Assembly: GCA_022925895.1 (NCBI GenBank)
Contig: JAKSYS010000003.1
Location: 1-64,000, forward strand
Source of the DNA: Fragilaria crotonensis
Lineage: Eukaryota > Bacillariophyta > Fragilariophyceae > Fragilariales > Fragilariaceae
DNA length: 64,000 nucleotides
Reading direction: 5' to 3'
Positions within the stretch are counted from its first letter, which is position 1. Each line of letters begins with the position of its first letter. This document shows positions 1-9,608 of the stretch, piece by piece. The position numbers and the translations under genes are program-made. The notes beneath the pieces were generated by a model, which worked only from the letters and a program-made list of their open reading frames with translations, had not been told where the DNA came from and searched no databases.

Positions 1-4
1 CAGC

Positions 5-36
5 AAGTAGCCAAGTAGCCAAGTAGCCAAGTAGCC
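5..36. repeat. 8-bp tandem repeat, 4 copies
   Basis: Four perfect head-to-tail copies of aagtagcc at the left edge. No gene is visible between here and position 314. Confidence 0.85.
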
Positions 37-313
37 CGATTCGATCTTCGTCGAACTTCGATGAATATATTGGATGCCATGGAGCTCGACCTGGCCATGT
101 CCGAAATCCTTGCACCTGGCGGCGTCATAAAACAGACGAGTCGTCCTCTACACTGGTACAAGGACCATACCAGTACGTACGGAGCACCCCCAGCACCATT
201 GAACATACCAGACTCCAGCGACTTGACTTCCAAAACCTTGCAAACTTTGAACTTGGTCCTTGACGACATGAAGTATTGCCCGTCAGCGAGCAATACAACA
301 CCCATACGAAAAC

Positions 314-2101
314 ATGGCTCCGGCGCAACACAGCTCTCTTCTACCCAAGGATCCACTCACTGTAGATATGGTCGAATACGACTTTGAGAATTACGCGCTA
401 GAGCATGGAATTCCAGAAACCCTCGATCCATTGCCATACCGAAAGGCTGGGTCCGTCTTTGCGACTGGGGAAGAATCTGAGCCAATCCTTACGAGTGCGA
501 AGAACGATCCCCGCTTGCGTACTGTCGTATGTCGCCATTGGTTGCGTGATCTGTGCATGAAGGGAGCAGCCTGTGAGTTCTTGCACCAGTACGACCTCTC
601 GAAAATGCCCCTTTGTCGTCACGGTGATAACTGCAAGATTAAAGATTGCCCCTTTCGACATATTAGCGACGCCGATCGACTCGAGTGCGTATTTTACTCT
701 CAGGGATTCTGCATTCACGGACCCTTTTGTCGATACAAACATGTTCGCCGAGATCGAGTAGATTTGCCAGCAGTGGCAGACTTCACACTGGGCCTGAGTC
801 AAATGCAAGCCAAGGATGGAGTAACATCTAGACGCCCAGCACCAAAACCGAACGAGTTCTTCAAAGTCAGTCTTTGCAAACACTACTTGCAAGGTGACTG
901 CCCATTTGGAGATGGCTGTCATTTTGCCCACGGTGAGCATGAGTTGAAGAGATTTCCTCGAGTTCAGCCGGGCGACGAGGTTCCCGAAGGCCAGGAAGAG
1001 GAACCTGCTGATTCCACCAGTGGGGCTGACTACTTTCAGGGAGGTGCGGCTGGTGGAGGAAAGCCCAGTCCAATTATAGAGCCTGAGAGGGCCTCGTTTT
1101 TCATTGTGAGGGCCGCTCGCCAACGAGACTTGGCAATATCTACCGTTAGGGGAGAGTGGTACGTTGAGCGCAAACACGCTGAGAAGCTCAACCAGACATA
1201 CCGCGATGGTCGAAAGCAAATCATGATCTTCTTCACCGTCAGCGACTCGAATCATATTCAAGGGGCAGCTATCATGACTAGTTCGGCATCCTTTGTTGAA
1301 ACTGGCAGCGATTTCTGTTACAGAATTGGGGTTGAGTGGTATCGTACGTGCGAACTGCGAATCGATACGGCGCTTGAAGCGGCACCAGATCTCCTACTAC
1401 CGACGCGAAGTACGCAATTCTGCCAAGATATGTCTTCAAAGACAGGAGAATCATTGATGAAAGCAGTATGGAATTCCCCACTTGTCTCTCTCTATGAAGC
1501 TTGGTCCGGCGAAGCAGATCCACCTAAAGACATACTCACAGACTTTCGAGCACCACACGCAGATGAGGTTGGGTGGCCTACCATGCCAGGACCAGGTTTC
1601 ATATTTGGATGCAATTCTGACACAATGGACGAATGTCTAGGACGTGGCATTTTCGGGCTTCCAATGAACATGAAGGCCGCAGCGTCCTGCATCCGTCCTG
1701 GTTGTTCCATCTTTCTGTTCAATGTAACCGATCGACTACTGTTTGGTATCTTCGAGGCGTTAACACCAGCGTCCCTCAACCTTGAACCCAAAGCGTTCTC
1801 CAAAAATCCTAATGCTACAAGCTCTCCCTTTCCGGTGCAGATACGCATCAGAGTCAGTTTGGAGTGTCCTCCTCTTGAGGATACCGATCCTTTTTTAGGA
1901 GACATTCTTCGGAACCGCAGTGGAGGACGCATTGGAGCACTAACGTATGCTCAGACAGAGGCGATCGCCACGTTGTTGGCCAGTCAATGCGGGGCCTTAC
2001 AGTACATGACCGAGTATCAGCAAGGTTTGCAACGAGGAGACGAAGTGATAGCTCCACCGATTGCTCTACCGCCGAAAAAAATTGAACCTCCAAAGGAATG
2101 A
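314..2101 (+). CDS. CPSF30-like CCCH zinc-finger protein with YTH and DCD domains
   Basis: 595-residue single-exon protein. Four CCCH zinc fingers are visible: C-x7-C-x5-C-x3-H at about 73-91, a shorter C-x5-C-x4-C-x3-H at 101-116, and two more at 125-143 and 188-206. A YTH domain follows (about 261-394), starting at SFFIVRAARQ, with the aromatic-cage tryptophans GEW (282) and VEW (342). A DCD domain follows (about 425-560) with the hallmark GFIFGCNSDTMDEC, IFGLP and LFGIFEAL. CPSF30 binds the AAUAAA signal in cleavage and polyadenylation, and plant and apicomplexan CPSF30 carry a YTH m6A reader, so an m6A-linked 3'-end role is inferred. The added DCD domain, known mainly from plants, is unusual. 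The start is the ATG at 314. A long minus-strand open frame at 398-1261 is its shadow. Confidence 0.88.
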   Translation: MAPAQHSSLLPKDPLTVDMVEYDFENYALEHGIPETLDPLPYRKAGSVFATGEESEPILTSAKNDPRLRTVVCRHWLRDLCMKGAACEFLHQYDLSKMPLCRHGDNCKIKDCPFRHISDADRLECVFYSQGFCIHGPFCRYKHVRRDRVDLPAVADFTLGLSQMQAKDGVTSRRPAPKPNEFFKVSLCKHYLQGDCPFGDGCHFAHGEHELKRFPRVQPGDEVPEGQEEEPADSTSGADYFQGGAAGGGKPSPIIEPERASFFIVRAARQRDLAISTVRGEWYVERKHAEKLNQTYRDGRKQIMIFFTVSDSNHIQGAAIMTSSASFVETGSDFCYRIGVEWYRTCELRIDTALEAAPDLLLPTRSTQFCQDMSSKTGESLMKAVWNSPLVSLYEAWSGEADPPKDILTDFRAPHADEVGWPTMPGPGFIFGCNSDTMDECLGRGIFGLPMNMKAAASCIRPGCSIFLFNVTDRLLFGIFEALTPASLNLEPKAFSKNPNATSSPFPVQIRIRVSLECPPLEDTDPFLGDILRNRSGGRIGALTYAQTEAIATLLASQCGALQYMTEYQQGLQRGDEVIAPPIALPPKKIEPPKE

Positions 2102-2885
2102 ACATTGTGGCTAGATAATCTAATATAAATGAAGTAGTTCATATACCATACTCTTCTTTACGTGTTTATGAGACGTGTGTTTCTAGGTGACTGCTTTTCA
2201 TGCTGCTGGCCTCCTCAACGGTGGGCCGGTGAACTCGAAATAGTTGACTTGTCAATTCGTGAATTCAGAGCGCATCGATTCAACCCGCTCTCCTTCGCAT
2301 GCGAAGTGATGGCCATGACGAGAATATGATAACAGCATACCGCGATACAGGACGCATTGCGGATCGTTGAGACGATTAACAAAATGAGCTGGAGGGAGGA
2401 TAGAGGAGGCTTAGTCCAATATTGAAATGCAAGGGCCTCATAAGGAAGCTAGTAGCTATTCAGTTGGATTCAGTTCTTGGAGTTGGAAACTGAAAACTGG
2501 TATCCATTATCACACAGGTATCCAATGTTATGGAAAAGTGAGATGGCGATCACCGAATCTTGCGCTATCGCTGTTCGGAAAGTCGTTTGATGAGTGAATG
2601 CATGGAGGATGCATTTCCTAATACGCATGCGAGCTTTTTTATAGAGAGAGATGTTTAGTCGTGTCACTTCAAAAATGATGGACGAGACACCAGACATTTT
2701 CGCCTCACGCCCCGTGCTGGTGCATGCACAAAGATGCATACTCGAGTACACACTATACACTGGTCCGGGTCATCGTATTCCAGGAACAAAAAAACCGTGA
2801 CCGGAAAAGTGTGGATCACAAACTCCAAATTCAACCTTCGCCACATCGACTAACTACCACAGAGCACACCATTCGTTTCCTGAAC
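2102..2885. other. intergenic, no gene seen
   Basis: Stretch between the CPSF30-like gene and the ankyrin-type gene. Open frames here are short, lack recognisable domains and lie in mixed frames. It presumably holds the promoter of the downstream gene. No repeat or RNA gene is visible. Confidence 0.6.
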
Positions 2886-5800
2886 ATGGCGCTCTTGCGA
2901 TTGCTCATCTTGATTTTCTTCTTCCTCGTACGGAATGTTATCGCTGAGACTGGAATGGCGAGAGGCGACGTTGCAGCCGAGGAGCCCCAAATAAAGGCCT
3001 ACAACGGCACGAGGAACGAGTCGGAACTATACGACCTCATCAAGGAGAAGAATTTCACAGAGGCTTTGAAGAGAGTCAAGGAAGTTCCACAAGAGGCTAG
3101 CGTCTTGATAGAAGTCCTTGGCGGGGCGAAGGGAATCGACATTGTCAAGACCGGTTTGCCGCTTCATTTCGTGTTTGATGTCGATATGCCCGCGAACCTT
3201 CCTCAAGCCAAGCGAAAAGATAGAATGAGTCAAGAACAAACTGAACTCATCCTAGCCCTTCTCAAATTGAATCCTCTTGCAACTGCTCAAAAAGACAAAT
3301 TTGGCAGGATTCCCTTGCACGTGGCACTCATGTCCCCAGTACCTCCACCAGCCGACGTCGTTTCTGAGATGGTGAAACTCTATCCAGCGAGCGTCCGCGT
3401 GCGGGGTCTGCAGAGTCTCACGCCGCTACACATGGCTGTTTCCTATCCAATGACAACCTTGGAGAATATCCAAGTCATAGTGGGAGCATATCCGGAGGCT
3501 GTTGAAATGGTAGATGAAAGTAACTCCCTCCCGGTTCATGTTGCTGCCTGGGGTGGGAGCTTTCCTGAGTCCAAAGCTGTGATTGAGTTGCTATTGAAGC
3601 AGAATCCATCTCATCTTTCAGTGCCAGATGGTGACAATGAAACAATCTTAAGCCTTATGGCAAAATATGGCCGTTCGTCTGAAGATGCCGTGCGCTTTGT
3701 CTTGCTCAAAGATACGCAGGCTGTTCACAGGTTTCGAGATGAAATTTACGGGAACACAGCCGTCCACGATGCTGTTGTTGCCTCAAATCATCAGAACAAC
3801 ACAGTTTACAAGCCCTTCGTGGAATACCATAAAGAATTATTGAAGAAGTCTAATCGGTTGGGTAGACTTCCAATCCACGAAGCCCTGCAACGGTGTTGCT
3901 CTCCAACGGAAATGGTTTTGGACCTACTTGACGGTTTTCCATTGGGTGCGTCGATGCGCGATGGACAAGGATATCTGCCCCTTCATCATGCGTGCAACGT
4001 TGGAGTCATGGACGTCAAGATTGTGGAGGCTCTGATTGACAAATCACCTGCCTCCGTTAAGGTAGAGATGACCATATCAAAGGTTGACCGTGGCCCGCTG
4101 CCGCTTCACCTCGCATTGTCTCACAGGGAAACGCAAGGTCACGCTTATGCAACAATGAACTCCGTAATAAAACTTCTGCTTTACCGATACCCTGAGGCTG
4201 CCAAGATAAAGGATCCTCACAGCGATCTGCTGCCATTGGTTCAGGCATTCCTTTCTCGACGCAGTGGCATTGTCCTGCAGCAACTGATGAACCTTACCCC
4301 GAAGGATGTTTCGACCACGCTGAAGGTAAATGAAGGCGGCGAAAAGAAGTCAACTACGCTGCTGCATGTTTTTGCATCACAGGCCCATAAATATATGAAA
4401 TCAAAGGAAATTGTTGAGATCATTGAAACTTTCCTGGCCCTCGATCCTAGTCTTTTCGAAACAAAAGACAGCGATGGGCGGCTTCCGTTGCACGTGGTGT
4501 GGAATCTTCATGACAGTAAGTCAGAAAGTCGACAAACTCTTGTCGAATCCTTGCTGACCAGAAACCCCAATGCTGTCTACGTGTCGGACAAGGACAACCG
4601 ACTTCCACTCTCATACGCAGCCAGCGCTCGAGATCTCAGAGCATTCGAACGAATCTTCCTGATGAATCCTCTTGCATCTACAATCAAATCAACAGAAGGC
4701 TTGTATCCTCTGCACTTCCTTTGTGGGTCTGGCGTTCGCGGTACTCTGTCGTCAAGCATTGATGCAATGTTAATTATGCTCCTGGATCAGTTTCCAGGCG
4801 CAGCCGCTGAGGCCGACGAAAGAGGAAACTTTCCACTTCATTTCTTATGCAAAACTGCCGGAGCGGGTCACGCCAAATCACAAACTGTGCAAAAGCTGCT
4901 TGCCGCTTATCCTGAGGCGTTGAATGCTGTGGATGAGAATGGTATGCTTCCGTTGCAGTTGGCGGTACTTTCTGCAGCCGCGAGCCACGATGCAAAAGAA
5001 AATGAGTATTGGGCCGCATTCGTTGAGTTGCTTATTGACGCGAATCCATCAGCTGTCAGCAAGGTCAGCACGGGGAAAATCCCCCTGCCAGTGGCAATCG
5101 ACAAAATGGAAACATTGTCAGATTTTCGGAGACAGGAAAATGATCACATGTTGAGAATTGTCAGACATTTGTACGACGTCGATCCTGAAGGAATTGAGAA
5201 CGTGACCAGCAAGGAACGCAACGGCCTGCACTCGTTATTGGTTTTGCTCGGTGATATGGGGGGAATGACTCCGACTGGTTGGTCTGAGTTCACCATCAAA
5301 GTAATTCATGACTTCCCTGCACTAGCCAAACAGAGGGATATTCATGCGAGAACGCCACTCCACATCTTCTGTCTCTTTCTCGGAGATACCGCTGTGGGCC
5401 TGCGAGAAAATCAGGATCCCAGGACTAGAGTAAATATTCCAGGCATTGAAGATACATTCGTGGCCTTATTGCAGGCCTACCCGGATGCGATGGAGGAGAC
5501 TGACCAATACATGCTCACTCCCTTGGAACTTGTTTCACACGATCGTCTGCGCTACGCGAAAGGTGGAAAACGGTTCTACAATTCGGAATTGCTCAACATG
5601 ATGAAACGTCACCTTCGGAAGGGGGTTGATTTCTGGAAGATGCGCAACTCTATTGACTTGGCTACATCGTGTTCTGAACTCAAAATGGCACTGAAAAGTG
5701 TGAAAGAACTGCTTCAGGTGAAGTTTAATCAGCTGGAGATTGAGCCCTCCAACCTCAGGAGCGAAGAACGCGTTTGTACTGCCAGAAACATCAAGTTATG

Positions 5801-5939
5801 CATGACTTGCGAAGGAGAGCAGGAATTACTTGGTGCTGTTGAAAATGCGCTGTCCGTGTATGCTGAAGCCATGGAAGAAATGGGAAAGGATGAAAATGAA
5901 ATTTCTGGTGCCTACTACCCTGGCGGCTATTCTTATTAG
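2886..5939 (+). CDS. secreted ankyrin-type repeat protein
   Basis: 1017 residues from the ATG at 2886. I prefer this to the in-frame ATG at 2724 because it opens directly with a hydrophobic signal sequence (MALLRLLILIFFFLVRNVIA). The rest is built of degenerate ankyrin-like repeats of about 35-50 residues with recurring LPLH(V/L)A or TPLHM helices and a second-helix motif resembling YP-A (LYPASV, AYPEAV, YPEAAK, FPGAAA, AYPEAL). At least 15 such units can be counted by eye up to about residue 900. The C-terminal 100 residues carry no repeat. Large families of this protein type occur in diatoms, but no function is established to my knowledge. An extracellular or endomembrane location is inferred from the signal peptide. 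It converges with PEX3. Confidence 0.8.
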   Translation: MALLRLLILIFFFLVRNVIAETGMARGDVAAEEPQIKAYNGTRNESELYDLIKEKNFTEALKRVKEVPQEASVLIEVLGGAKGIDIVKTGLPLHFVFDVDMPANLPQAKRKDRMSQEQTELILALLKLNPLATAQKDKFGRIPLHVALMSPVPPPADVVSEMVKLYPASVRVRGLQSLTPLHMAVSYPMTTLENIQVIVGAYPEAVEMVDESNSLPVHVAAWGGSFPESKAVIELLLKQNPSHLSVPDGDNETILSLMAKYGRSSEDAVRFVLLKDTQAVHRFRDEIYGNTAVHDAVVASNHQNNTVYKPFVEYHKELLKKSNRLGRLPIHEALQRCCSPTEMVLDLLDGFPLGASMRDGQGYLPLHHACNVGVMDVKIVEALIDKSPASVKVEMTISKVDRGPLPLHLALSHRETQGHAYATMNSVIKLLLYRYPEAAKIKDPHSDLLPLVQAFLSRRSGIVLQQLMNLTPKDVSTTLKVNEGGEKKSTTLLHVFASQAHKYMKSKEIVEIIETFLALDPSLFETKDSDGRLPLHVVWNLHDSKSESRQTLVESLLTRNPNAVYVSDKDNRLPLSYAASARDLRAFERIFLMNPLASTIKSTEGLYPLHFLCGSGVRGTLSSSIDAMLIMLLDQFPGAAAEADERGNFPLHFLCKTAGAGHAKSQTVQKLLAAYPEALNAVDENGMLPLQLAVLSAAASHDAKENEYWAAFVELLIDANPSAVSKVSTGKIPLPVAIDKMETLSDFRRQENDHMLRIVRHLYDVDPEGIENVTSKERNGLHSLLVLLGDMGGMTPTGWSEFTIKVIHDFPALAKQRDIHARTPLHIFCLFLGDTAVGLRENQDPRTRVNIPGIEDTFVALLQAYPDAMEETDQYMLTPLELVSHDRLRYAKGGKRFYNSELLNMMKRHLRKGVDFWKMRNSIDLATSCSELKMALKSVKELLQVKFNQLEIEPSNLRSEERVCTARNIKLCMTCEGEQELLGAVENALSVYAEAMEEMGKDENEISGAYYPGGYSY

Positions 5940-6067
5940 ACGTACATCTAGCACATGCTCAATAAGCTGAACTAGACTCAAACGCTCACGAAAAGGCTCA
6001 TAATCGTCGGAAGTTACAATTAGAGAAAGAGTCTGATTGTCCTTACAACTTCTTACACGTAATACAA

Positions 6068-7269
6068 TCAATTAAAACTAACGTCTGCTAATTCCAGTAC
6101 CGTTGGAAGGCGCTGGATTGTAGGAAGGTACAAGTTAACAGAGGAGGTCGAAGGATGCAATACGAGGACATCAGGGATCTTTGGGGTTTCGAAGAAGCTA
6201 CTGGACGTATGCTTAAGCTTCGAAAGAACGGTTGCCAGCGGTTTTGATCCCCAGGGAGATGATGCGTGCTGAGGGTGATCAGTCTCGATGAAGATCTTGG
6301 ACCAACTTTTTTCACGCATGGTGGTCAGCGTCGTCTCTAAACAATCCCGTTGTGCATCTTCGAAGACAGGGCTTTCCAGGATGTCAAGCGTTTCATCCAT
6401 GATTGATTGCGCTAAGTCGTCTGTAACAGCAGAGTCCATACCGTGTTCCGGAGGCAGCAAGAACCGTAGCATCGACCTCGCTCGGCGTTGCGACGGTCGC
6501 TCCGCTTTTCCTTCAAGACTGCAGCAAATATCCTGAATTGCCTTGTCCAGCATTTCCCTGGATGTGTGAATTGAAGAAGGGTGCGTGACATCCCATTCCC
6601 CGACCACCGCATCGACTGCTCGTTCCACAGCGCGAACAAGGAGGCCTATCCCTTGATCGAAGAAAAAGTCATACGTCTGTGTCAAAACAATTCGATGAGA
6701 TGCTTGGTAGGACGACATTCGGTCAAGCAAGACTTCCACCAAGAGACGAAGACGCTTCCCGACGCTCGTGTTTGCTCCTCAAACAATTTCCCTCCCATTA
6801 AGAAAACCTGGGTCGTCAAGACTAAGAACAGTATGGAATGTGCGTAGACCGTAGCAACGAGTCGCGTCATTGCCTTTATTTTAATGGCATTCCACAAATC
6901 CTTTTCTTGCAAACGGTGCCCTGTGTTTTGACTGTTCCTCAGCTGCTTCAAAGTCTTTGTGTCTTGAGACGTGTCTGTCAAGGCCTCAATGCTGCGTCGC
7001 AGTGTCGGTAGAAAGTCGCTCATAGCAATTACCACTTCGTCTCGACACCTCGCCATCCTTTGACTCCTTAGACGCCTACGATTGTTGGGAGCGTGTGATA
7101 CCAGGACCTCTCGCCGTACGAGCGGGTCGTCCTCCTCGTCATGACGATTCCAAGTGGCCCATGCCCAGTTCGCCAAACGATACGTTCCGTAGGTCACAGC
7201 GGCAGCAACGAGAACGGTCCCCATTGAGGGAGTTGTTCTTCTCGCTCGATTGTCACGTCGGCGGTTCAT
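6068..7269 (-). CDS. PEX3: peroxin-3, peroxisome membrane protein (apparent frameshift)
   Basis: PEX3 is the peroxisomal membrane anchor that docks PEX19 for membrane-protein import. Translation from the ATG at 7269 gives a basic N-terminus and a membrane segment at about 16-36 (MGTVLVAAAVTYGTYRL). Family blocks follow: LPTLRRSIEAL, KDLWNAIKIKAMTRL, VATVYAHSILFLVLTTQ and MGGKLFEE. The C-terminal half continues in another frame (below about 6740) with the PEX3-like LDILESPVFEDAQRDCLETT and PLATVLSKLK. The switch falls within about 6682-6760. The overlap is too short for an intron and no GT-AG pair fits, so one base seems to be missing. Either an assembly error or a real lesion is possible. Both halves look well conserved, which favours an error. 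Confidence 0.8.
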
Positions 7270-8042
7270 GCTATCTAATGTTGGATATGATAAAAAAGGA
7301 GAAGAATTACGATGATGCCCTAAATGATATGGTCGATGAATGCCTTCGTCTCCTCTCTCATGCGACACCAAAACATTTTCTATCCGTACGCGGAGGCAGT
7401 ACATAGCACGTATAGGAAGGATACGACGATACACATGAATTTTTGTAGGTTTGGTCGACCGGTATGTTGCACGTAGTACTCCAGTACTACTAGTAGACCT
7501 AGTGGATATGAATGCGATGGGCAATGAATGAGAACGGGCATATATGACATACGTCTGTCTTCAAGGGAACTTCGCAGTAGAAGCGACGATGCGTAATACT
7601 TTTAATAGTTAACTCTCAACGTAAGGAACAGGAAAATTATCATGAACTACCACGATCTCCAAAAACATTAGGTATTAAATGTGACTATGCTTGGATGTCA
7701 ATGCAGAGGTAAAGACTCAAGATCGCCCTGGGGGACACAAAGGGCGAGCTCTGTGGGGCGACGATGATAAAAGCTGTCCCTGAGGCCTTCCCCGTTGTTG
7801 GTGAAAACGTTGACCTGGCGCAGGGTAGGTAGGAAAGACTATCGCCTGCCATTCTATTGGTTGTTTAAAATTAGATACAATGGCCTCGGAAAAACTGGCT
7901 TGTTATGAATGTGTTATGAAACAGAATGGATGAAGTACTCATTCTCCACGAATAACCCTGGCTAGTGTGAAATACTTTCCAGAAACATCCCGTTTGGTTT
8001 TCGTTATTCATTGAGCCGTAACTAGCAGCAAATGACCACCTG
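7270..8042. other. intergenic, no gene seen
   Basis: Divergence region upstream of PEX3. The long minus-strand frame extends through part of it, but it lies upstream of the likely PEX3 start and has no family similarity. Nothing else is recognised. Confidence 0.5.
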
Positions 8043-8930
8043 TTAGGCACATCTGGCAGATCTGACGGCAGGTTTGAGGTCATGATGAGATGCAGGGGCG
8101 TCTGACGGAAAAAGAGTAACAGATGCCGCTCTTCGATGTTTAGGGGCTTTAGCGACCAATGTAGGCGACTTGACTGTCTTGGTTGGTCTCTCTTGATCTG
8201 CGCATGCTATGGCGTCGGCTCGTTCAACGAGGTCCGTCGCTCGGTCTTGCATAGTCTTCCAGAGTGACGTCGTGTCAATGCGTAGGTTCACGCGATCTAA
8301 TGAATTTGGTTGATCCCGCATGATGGTACCTTCTAGGGTTCCAGGAGCGGTAATGATTATGTTTACCGTTCGCGTGTCCATCATAGTTACCGTGATCTTG
8401 AGTGAGAAAGTGATCGGCAGCACGAGCAAACCCGAAGCGTCGTTGTCATGCGGGACAGGCATCCTCGTCCGCGACGAAGGCCTGCAATTAGTGACTCCCT
8501 CGGAGAATTTGAATACAGATGATGTGGAGAGAGCTTTCAAAACGGCCATGCGTGAATCGGTGGGAAAACCTGCATCTTGACTTGATGCAAGGAATCTCCG
8601 AGAGTTCTTAACAAGGCGGATACGCCTCTGCTGCACAATGTCAATGAAGTTTGAAACCCATCTGTTCATAATTACATTCGAGACACGATGATTGAGATCA
8701 AAGTGTTCGAAAACGACTGGTTGAGACATCCATTGCGTTAAGCGAAGTTCATCAATTTTGCTGGTGGGGTAAAATCGCTGATGCTTTTGAGTAGTTCCAG
8801 CCATTAGGCAGGGGACTGCAAGGCTTGAACAAGGAAAATCGGGAACCCCAGCGTGTGGTTGATGTTCCCCAGTTCGATTTACACTAAGGCGAGATGCCAC
8901 CCTCATGAGATCGTTTATTTGGTTCGACAT
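8043..8930 (-). CDS. hypothetical protein
   Basis: 295 residues from the ATG at 8930 (MSNQINDLMRVAS); an in-frame ATG at 8969 would add 13 residues. I do not recognise the family. The middle has alternating hydrophobic strands (LLVLPITFSLKITVTMMD, TVNIIITAPGTLEG) followed by an amphipathic helix (SLWKTMQDRATDLVERADAI). The tail is basic and Ser/Pro rich with KAPKHRRAASVTLF, possibly a phosphorylation or nuclear signal. It has no signal peptide or membrane segment. The antisense strand is also open for 86 codons, but the minus frame is much longer. Confidence 0.5.
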   Translation of the reverse strand: MSNQINDLMRVASRLSVNRTGEHQPHAGVPDFPCSSLAVPCLMAGTTQKHQRFYPTSKIDELRLTQWMSQPVVFEHFDLNHRVSNVIMNRWVSNFIDIVQQRRIRLVKNSRRFLASSQDAGFPTDSRMAVLKALSTSSVFKFSEGVTNCRPSSRTRMPVPHDNDASGLLVLPITFSLKITVTMMDTRTVNIIITAPGTLEGTIMRDQPNSLDRVNLRIDTTSLWKTMQDRATDLVERADAIACADQERPTKTVKSPTLVAKAPKHRRAASVTLFPSDAPASHHDLKPAVRSARCA

Positions 8931-9608
8931 GGTTTGTTTATTCTTGTTTCGATGTTTGTGGACAGTCAAAGAAACCGTTCGATTCGAATTGCCATCAGAT
9001 CAGAATGCAGTCATTTCTATTCGTGCCTGTGCACAGTCTTGGGGTTCTCGTGTCTCCTCATCAGAGACATTGCATCCGAAAAACGATCTGATGCGGACAC
9101 TACCGTCGTACAGTACGAGGTTTGGCTGATACCTGGCACATGGAGTCTTGGCGTGCCAGGCACAGGTAAGAAGCCAGTAGTCACAAGAGTCACAAGCACA
9201 TCGGTCTTCCTCATGCCCCTGTAATAAAATTCTAGGTTGCTGCCCACTGCCATGTGTATGCATTATGCATACCTTTACGACGTAGTACCTTCTTACTCCG
9301 TCGCGAATAATCCAAACACAACATCCGGATACTAGTACTGGAGCACTCCTGTACGAATCTAGTGGCTGCACGCTGCACGTAATGTCTAATGTCATTACCG
9401 GTTCCCTCAGGCTTCACAGTCATAGTCATAATAAACTACCGGTAGATAGGCATTCGAGCAATCATGGAGAGGATCGAATCGTCACCGTTCGTTCGCAAAC
9501 CTCTCTCGAATCAACGAAACCCTATCCACGGTTGAGGATGAGTCCACCTTAAAGCTTCGCGAAGGGGGGGTTCCCATGTGTCACTATCATCGCAGGGAGG
9601 GCTTACCG
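8931..9608. other. intergenic, GTAC-rich patch
   Basis: No supported gene. Several short open frames overlap in different phases. Includes a patch of GTAC-type palindromes (around 9100-9130 and 9320-9360) like those seen in other intergenic parts of this window. Confidence 0.5.

Noticed and set aside
398-1261. 287-codon minus-strand open frame
   Set aside because: Fully antisense to the CPSF30-like gene, with no family similarity, while the plus-strand frame has clear domains.
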